Shown here: positions 21,211-23,860 of the stretch, piece by piece
How positions within the stretch are numbered: the first letter of the stretch is position 1
Layout: every line of letters starts with the position of its first letter
Origin: Bryobacteraceae bacterium
Lineage (GTDB): Bacteria; Acidobacteriota; Terriglobia; Bryobacterales; Bryobacteraceae
DNA length: 23,860 nucleotides
Direction of reading: 5' to 3'
Assembly: GCA_030039005.1 (NCBI GenBank)
Contig: JASHQT010000395.1
Location: 1 to 23,860 of the forward strand
The notes under the pieces: generated by a model
Seen by the model: the letters and a program-made list of their open reading frames with translations, nothing else
Told to the model about the DNA's origin: nothing
Databases searched by the model: none
Made by a program: the position numbers and the translations under genes

Positions 21211-21864
21211 TCAAACCTGTATCAGCGGCGACGCCGGAGCGGCGCTCACTTGGGCTTCCGGGAAGTACGTGCGCAAGTGATCGATGAACGCGCGGCCACG
21301 CAGTCGGCCGTTATTTTCGTGCAATTCCAGGCGCTCCAGGAACACCAGCGTACCCAGGATTTCGGCGTCACGCACGGGCGTGGCGTTCTTCGCGGCGAGT
21401 TCCTTGCGCAGTTCCTCGATCGCCTCCTGCATGCGCTGATGGATTCGCGCGGCGACCAGGTTGGTGGGCCTCGTTTCGTAATACAGGCCGCTTTGGAGCG
21501 TGCGATAGGTGCGAATCAGCGACTGCAGAGCCTCGCGCACGTCGTGATCGACGGCGCCAGCCGACGACAACGCGGCTTCCACCAGGCGCGAGCTCAGGAA
21601 CAGAAACAGCGGCTCATGTTCGTGCAGAAACTCCTCCGTCACCTGCACGTCGCGGTTGGGGACGTCTTCGATGCTCACTTCGCGCGGCTTTTCATGCTGC
21701 CGCGCCTCTCTCAAATACGAGCAATCGAGCGGGCAACTAATGCTGACTTCCCGTTCGTTCCCGCAGCAAATGGAGCAGATCTCGCCATGGATGCCGGGAC
21801 AATGACGGCGCGGCTTACGCGTATCGCAGATTTGGCATTTCATGGCGGGAAGTTTCGATTCCAT
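21211..21864 (-). CDS. Cys-rich (probable zinc) protein of unknown function
   Basis: This is a 217-residue soluble protein that I cannot assign to a characterised family. Its N-terminus has CxxC (KCQICD), HC, CxxCC (ICSICCG) and CPLDC, enough ligands for one or two zinc ions. The region reads CPGIHGEICSICCGNEREVSISCPLDC and ends YLREAR. The remaining 150 residues look helical (EEFLHEHEPLFLFLSSRLVEAAL, AREHQRMQEAIEELRKELAAK-like segments) and end AAPASPLIQV. The first ATG is at 21864; an internal ATG at 21843 (MKCQIC) is equally likely, since a TACGAT -10-like hexamer overlaps the upstream ATG. It is the first gene of the unit with cbiX and the FNR-type reductase. Confidence 0.8.
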   Translation of the reverse strand: MESKLPAMKCQICDTRKPRRHCPGIHGEICSICCGNEREVSISCPLDCSYLREARQHEKPREVSIEDVPNRDVQVTEEFLHEHEPLFLFLSSRLVEAALSSAGAVDHDVREALQSLIRTYRTLQSGLYYETRPTNLVAARIHQRMQEAIEELRKELAAKNATPVRDAEILGTLVFLERLELHENNGRLRGRAFIDHLRTYFPEAQVSAAPASPLIQV

Positions 21865-21948
21865 CGTAGCACCGCGTCATCGCGCGGCATGAACCTTCCT
21901 AGTACGAACTGCGCCATTGGGCTAATGTGTTAATCTGAAGTCTAGTCG

Positions 21949-21954
21949 CATAAT
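21949..21954 (+). promoter_or_regulatory. Candidate -10 for the 39-codon gene
   Basis: CATAAT matches the -10 consensus at five of six positions and lies in an A+T-rich patch between divergent genes. No good -35 is seen. The start of transcription would be near 21961, just before a leader hairpin. Confidence 0.4.
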
Positions 21955-21962
21955 GACTCGTC

Positions 21963-21993
21963 GGCTCGCGGGTCTCCCGAAAAGCCCGCAGCC
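21963..21993 (+). promoter_or_regulatory. Leader hairpin next to the ribosome site of the 39-codon gene
   Basis: GGCT (21963-21966) pairs with AGCC (21990-21993), and GCGGGT (21968-21973) pairs with GCCCGC (21984-21989), with one bulged C and a 10-base loop CTCCCGAAAA. The 10-bp stem ends three bases before the AGGAA ribosome site (21996-22000). It could control translation or mRNA stability. Confidence 0.45.
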
Positions 21994-22005
21994 CTAGGAA
22001 TAATC

Positions 22006-22125
22006 GTGCAATTCGACTTATCCGATATCGTTTTTCTCGTAGTTGTCCTCTCCATCGCGGTGTTGTTGATCAATAGCAGCGGCGGCGGCGGCGGGCACCG
22101 CGTCCGGGTTCCGGTGCGCGGCTGA
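22006..22125 (+). CDS. 39-residue single-span membrane mini-protein
   Basis: The GTG at 22006 opens a short frame with the ribosome site AGGAA (21996-22000) five bases upstream. The product begins VQFDLSDIVFLVVVLSIAVLLIN, a polar start and one hydrophobic segment of about 16 residues. It ends with a Gly5 run and a basic tail (HRVRVPVRG) that would stay in the cytoplasm by the positive-inside rule. I do not recognise the family. It stands on the same strand 40 bases before hpnE, so it may be co-transcribed with it. The opposite-strand frame here has no coding character. Support is the ribosome site, the candidate promoter and the clean membrane-protein composition. Confidence 0.55.
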   Translation: MQFDLSDIVFLVVVLSIAVLLINSSGGGGGHRVRVPVRG

Positions 22126-22165
22126 TTTCGTGAGCGCACGCCCCGGCTCCCCGTCTTAGCGCCCA

Positions 22166-23485
22166 ATGCCCTCGGCAATTGTGATTGGCGGAGGCTTGGC
22201 CGGGCTTGCGGCGGCGGCGGCGCTGGGCCAATCCGGGTTCGAGGTCGACGTTTTTGAGGCGCGCGCGTTTCTTGGCGGCCGCGCCACGTCGTATCCTGTT
22301 CCCGGCGACAGCTCTGAAATTATCGACAATTGCCAGCACGTCCTGCTGCGCTGCTGCGTAAATCTCATGGATTTTTACGGCCGCCTGGGCGTGGCCGATC
22401 GAATCCAATTTTACCGGCAGTTTTTCTTTATCGAACCCGGCGGCCGGACTTCGGCGCTCGAAGCCGGAGGCTTGCCCGCGCCGCTGCACTTCACCGGCAG
22501 CTTCTGGGATCTGAAGTTCTTGAGCCTCGCCGATAAATTCGCGATCGCCCGTGGCCTGTGGGCCATTCGAAGCGAGCACGGCAAACGTACGGACCTGGAT
22601 CGCATCAGCATGCTCCAGTGGCTCCAAGAGAAGGGCCAAACCCAGCGCGCCATCGAGCGCTTCTGGAACCAGGTGCTGGTGAGCGCCGTAAACGAAGACT
22701 TGGACCGCATGGCCGCCAGCCATGGCTTCCAAGTCTTCTGGCTGGGATTTCTGGCGCGCGCGGACTCGTATGAAATGGGCGTGCCGGCGGTCCCACTGGG
22801 TGATCTCTATGGACCCGGAGGTTGGAAGCGCATCCCCAGCGTCCGGTTTCATCTGCGCGCGCCCGTGGAAACCGTGCTCGAGGACAACGGCGCTGTCAGC
22901 GGCGTCGCGGCTGCCGGCGTGCATCACTCGGCGAATTACTACGTCTCCGCGCTGCCTTTCGAGCGCCTGCCCGCGGTCATTCCCGCGCTCACTCTGGACC
23001 TGGAAGGCTTCGAGCACTCGCCCATCACCGGCATTCATCTGTGGTTCGACCGCAGCATCACCGATCTCCCGCACGCCACGCTGCTCGACCGCACCATTCA
23101 ATGGATGTTCAACAAATCGGCCGGGCGGTACCTACAGTTGGTGGTGAGCGCGTCGCGCCAACTGGTGGAAATACCGCGTGGGGAGATCATCGCGTTGGCC
23201 CTGCGCGAGCTGGCGGAGTTTTTTCCGCTGGCCGCCGAAGCGAAGCTCGAACGCGCGCATGTGGTGAAGGAGATTCGCGCGACGTTTTCCGCTCGCACCG
23301 GGCTGGAGCAGGCGCGGCCCGCGAGCGCCACGCCGTTCGGAAATCTGTTTCTGGCGGGCGACTGGACACGATCCGGCTGGCCGCCCATCATGGAGAGCGC
23401 GGTGCGCAGCGGATACCTTGCCGCGGAAGCCGTGACGCGCGCCGCGGGTTCGCCCAAGAGTTTTCTGCTGCCCGATATTGCGTAA
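22166..23485 (+). CDS. hpnE: Hydroxysqualene dehydroxylase HpnE
   Basis: HpnE is an FAD-dependent amine-oxidase-family enzyme that reduces hydroxysqualene to squalene, the last step of the HpnC-HpnD-HpnE route from farnesyl diphosphate toward hopanoids. The 439-residue protein has the N-terminal FAD motif VIGGGLAGLAAA (6-17), Glu31, FLGGRATS (35-42), and the family-typical DNCQHVLLRCCVNLMDFYGRLG (54-75). The C-terminal FAD motif NLFLAGDWTRSGWPPIMESAVRSG (about 393-416) matches HpnE better than phytoene desaturases, its closest relatives. The ATG begins right at the Rossmann strand and no ribosome site is evident. hpnC and hpnD, usually adjacent, are not upstream, and the genes beyond the right edge are not visible. 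The enzyme should act at the inner membrane. Confidence 0.92.
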   Translation: MPSAIVIGGGLAGLAAAAALGQSGFEVDVFEARAFLGGRATSYPVPGDSSEIIDNCQHVLLRCCVNLMDFYGRLGVADRIQFYRQFFFIEPGGRTSALEAGGLPAPLHFTGSFWDLKFLSLADKFAIARGLWAIRSEHGKRTDLDRISMLQWLQEKGQTQRAIERFWNQVLVSAVNEDLDRMAASHGFQVFWLGFLARADSYEMGVPAVPLGDLYGPGGWKRIPSVRFHLRAPVETVLEDNGAVSGVAAAGVHHSANYYVSALPFERLPAVIPALTLDLEGFEHSPITGIHLWFDRSITDLPHATLLDRTIQWMFNKSAGRYLQLVVSASRQLVEIPRGEIIALALRELAEFFPLAAEAKLERAHVVKEIRATFSARTGLEQARPASATPFGNLFLAGDWTRSGWPPIMESAVRSGYLAAEAVTRAAGSPKSFLLPDIA

Positions 23486-23490
23486 AGGCA

Positions 23491-23496
23491 TATCAT
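23491..23496 (+). promoter_or_regulatory. Candidate -10 of the last gene, leaderless spacing
   Basis: TATCAT ends six bases before the ATG at 23503, with no ribosome site between. The spacing is identical to that of the PfkB and DUF2007-like genes. Confidence 0.45.
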
Positions 23497-23502
23497 GGAC
23501 CT

Positions 23503-23860
23503 ATGCGCGCTCTGATTCTATCGCTCGCCTTGCTCACTCCCTTGCTCGCCGTCGACATGACCACTTTGACCATCTCGGTACACAGCCTGGGCGGCAAGCC
23601 GGTCGAAAGCGCGAGCGTCATCGTGAAGTTTGTTCAAGGGCGCTCCAAGACGAAGTTCGGCAAGAAAATCCGATTGGAATGGGAAATGCGGAGTAACCAG
23701 GAAGGTTCGGTCAAGATCCCTCCCATTCCTCAAGGCACGATTCTTGTGCAGGTGATCGCGAAGGATTACCAGACGTTCGGGCAAAATTTCGACGTGGACG
23801 AAGAGCAGAAAACGCTCGACATCACTTTGAATCCGCCGCAGCCGCAATATTCGGCGCATT
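23503..23860 (+). CDS. Secreted beta-sandwich protein, 3' end cut by window
   Basis: An open frame runs from the ATG at 23503 to the window edge (119 complete codons). The N-terminus MRALILSLALLTPLLAVD is a signal peptide with probable cleavage after LLA. The mature part looks like a carboxypeptidase-regulatory/transthyretin-like beta-sandwich: LTISVHSLGGKPVESASVIVKF, then SNQEGSVKIPPIPQGTILVQVIAKDY and a closing strand LDITLNPP. Such domains are common in exported and outer-membrane proteins of Acidobacteria, often as the first domain of something longer. A basic insert (GRSKTKFGKKIRLEW) interrupts the usual fold. The sequence ends PPQPQYSAH with no stop, so the length is unknown. It starts 17 bases after hpnE. 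Confidence 0.75.
   Translation, partial: MRALILSLALLTPLLAVDMTTLTISVHSLGGKPVESASVIVKFVQGRSKTKFGKKIRLEWEMRSNQEGSVKIPPIPQGTILVQVIAKDYQTFGQNFDVDEEQKTLDITLNPPQPQYSAH

Noticed and set aside
21942..22178. 78-residue minus-strand frame over the mini-protein
   Set aside because: It has a Pro run and basic low-complexity content, no ribosome site, and overlaps the better supported plus-strand mini-gene.
22070..23101. 343-residue minus-strand open frame opposite hpnE
   Set aside because: Composition and lack of any recognisable domain mark it as a shadow of hpnE.
1..23860. tRNA genes, CRISPR arrays, transposases, prophage genes
   Set aside because: I looked for the tRNA T-loop motif with acceptor pairing, regularly spaced repeats and transposase or integrase motifs on both strands and found none.

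Overview
The window is a high-GC (about 60%) chromosomal stretch from a Gram-negative-type bacterium. The gene complement suggests Acidobacteriota of the Solibacter/Bryobacterales kind: a three-domain ligase D, the hopanoid/squalene enzyme HpnE, a CFA-type lipid methyltransferase beside a geranylgeranyl-reductase-like flavoprotein, many two-component proteins, several conserved proteins of unknown function, and frequent GTG/TTG starts. This placement is inference; no rRNA or marker gene is present. Coding density is above 90%. I see no tRNA, rRNA, CRISPR array, insertion sequence or phage gene.

Layout. 1-1798: a NarL-type histidine kinase (cut at the left edge) and its LuxR-type response regulator. 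1860-3055: fdhD translationally coupled to a DUF7009-like gene. 3056-3221: a convergent junction with a strong bidirectional-looking terminator. 3222-5100 (minus): a YtxH-like stress protein followed by the proline-catabolic dehydrogenase pruA. 5159-5665: a tandemly duplicated DUF2007-like protein. 5669-8034 (minus): a lipid pair, a cyclopropane/methylene fatty-acid synthase overlapping a GGR-like reductase. 8035-8461: the only long gene-free stretch. 8462-9509: an orphan beta-rich protein and a stand-alone receiver. 9552-11187 (minus): a two-gene ABC-2 exporter. 11333-12520: an MFS transporter. 12745-15366: a membrane hybrid kinase with two receivers. 15453-18041: ligD. 17959-18894 (minus): an EamA exporter overlapping ligD tail to tail. 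18916-19842: a PfkB sugar kinase. 19866-21864 (minus): a cluster of a Cys-rich zinc protein, CbiX, an FNR-type reductase and a small membrane protein. 22006-22125: a 39-codon membrane mini-protein behind a leader hairpin. 22166-23485: hpnE. 23503-end: a secreted beta-sandwich protein cut by the right edge.

Common threads are signal transduction (two kinases, two regulators), membrane lipid chemistry (CFA, GGR-like, HpnE) and export. One regulatory habit recurs. Several genes (DUF2007-like, ABC ATPase, PfkB, the last secreted protein, and less exactly fdhD) have a TAnnnT -10 hexamer only 5-10 bases before a GTG/TTG/ATG start and no Shine-Dalgarno sequence, which suggests leaderless transcripts.

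I found no complete, unmistakably new system. The best candidates for undescribed biology are the CFA/GGR-like overlapping lipid pair, the Cys-rich protein/CbiX/FNR cluster, the orphan protein at 8462 with its unusual upstream region, and the 39-codon membrane protein with a structured leader.
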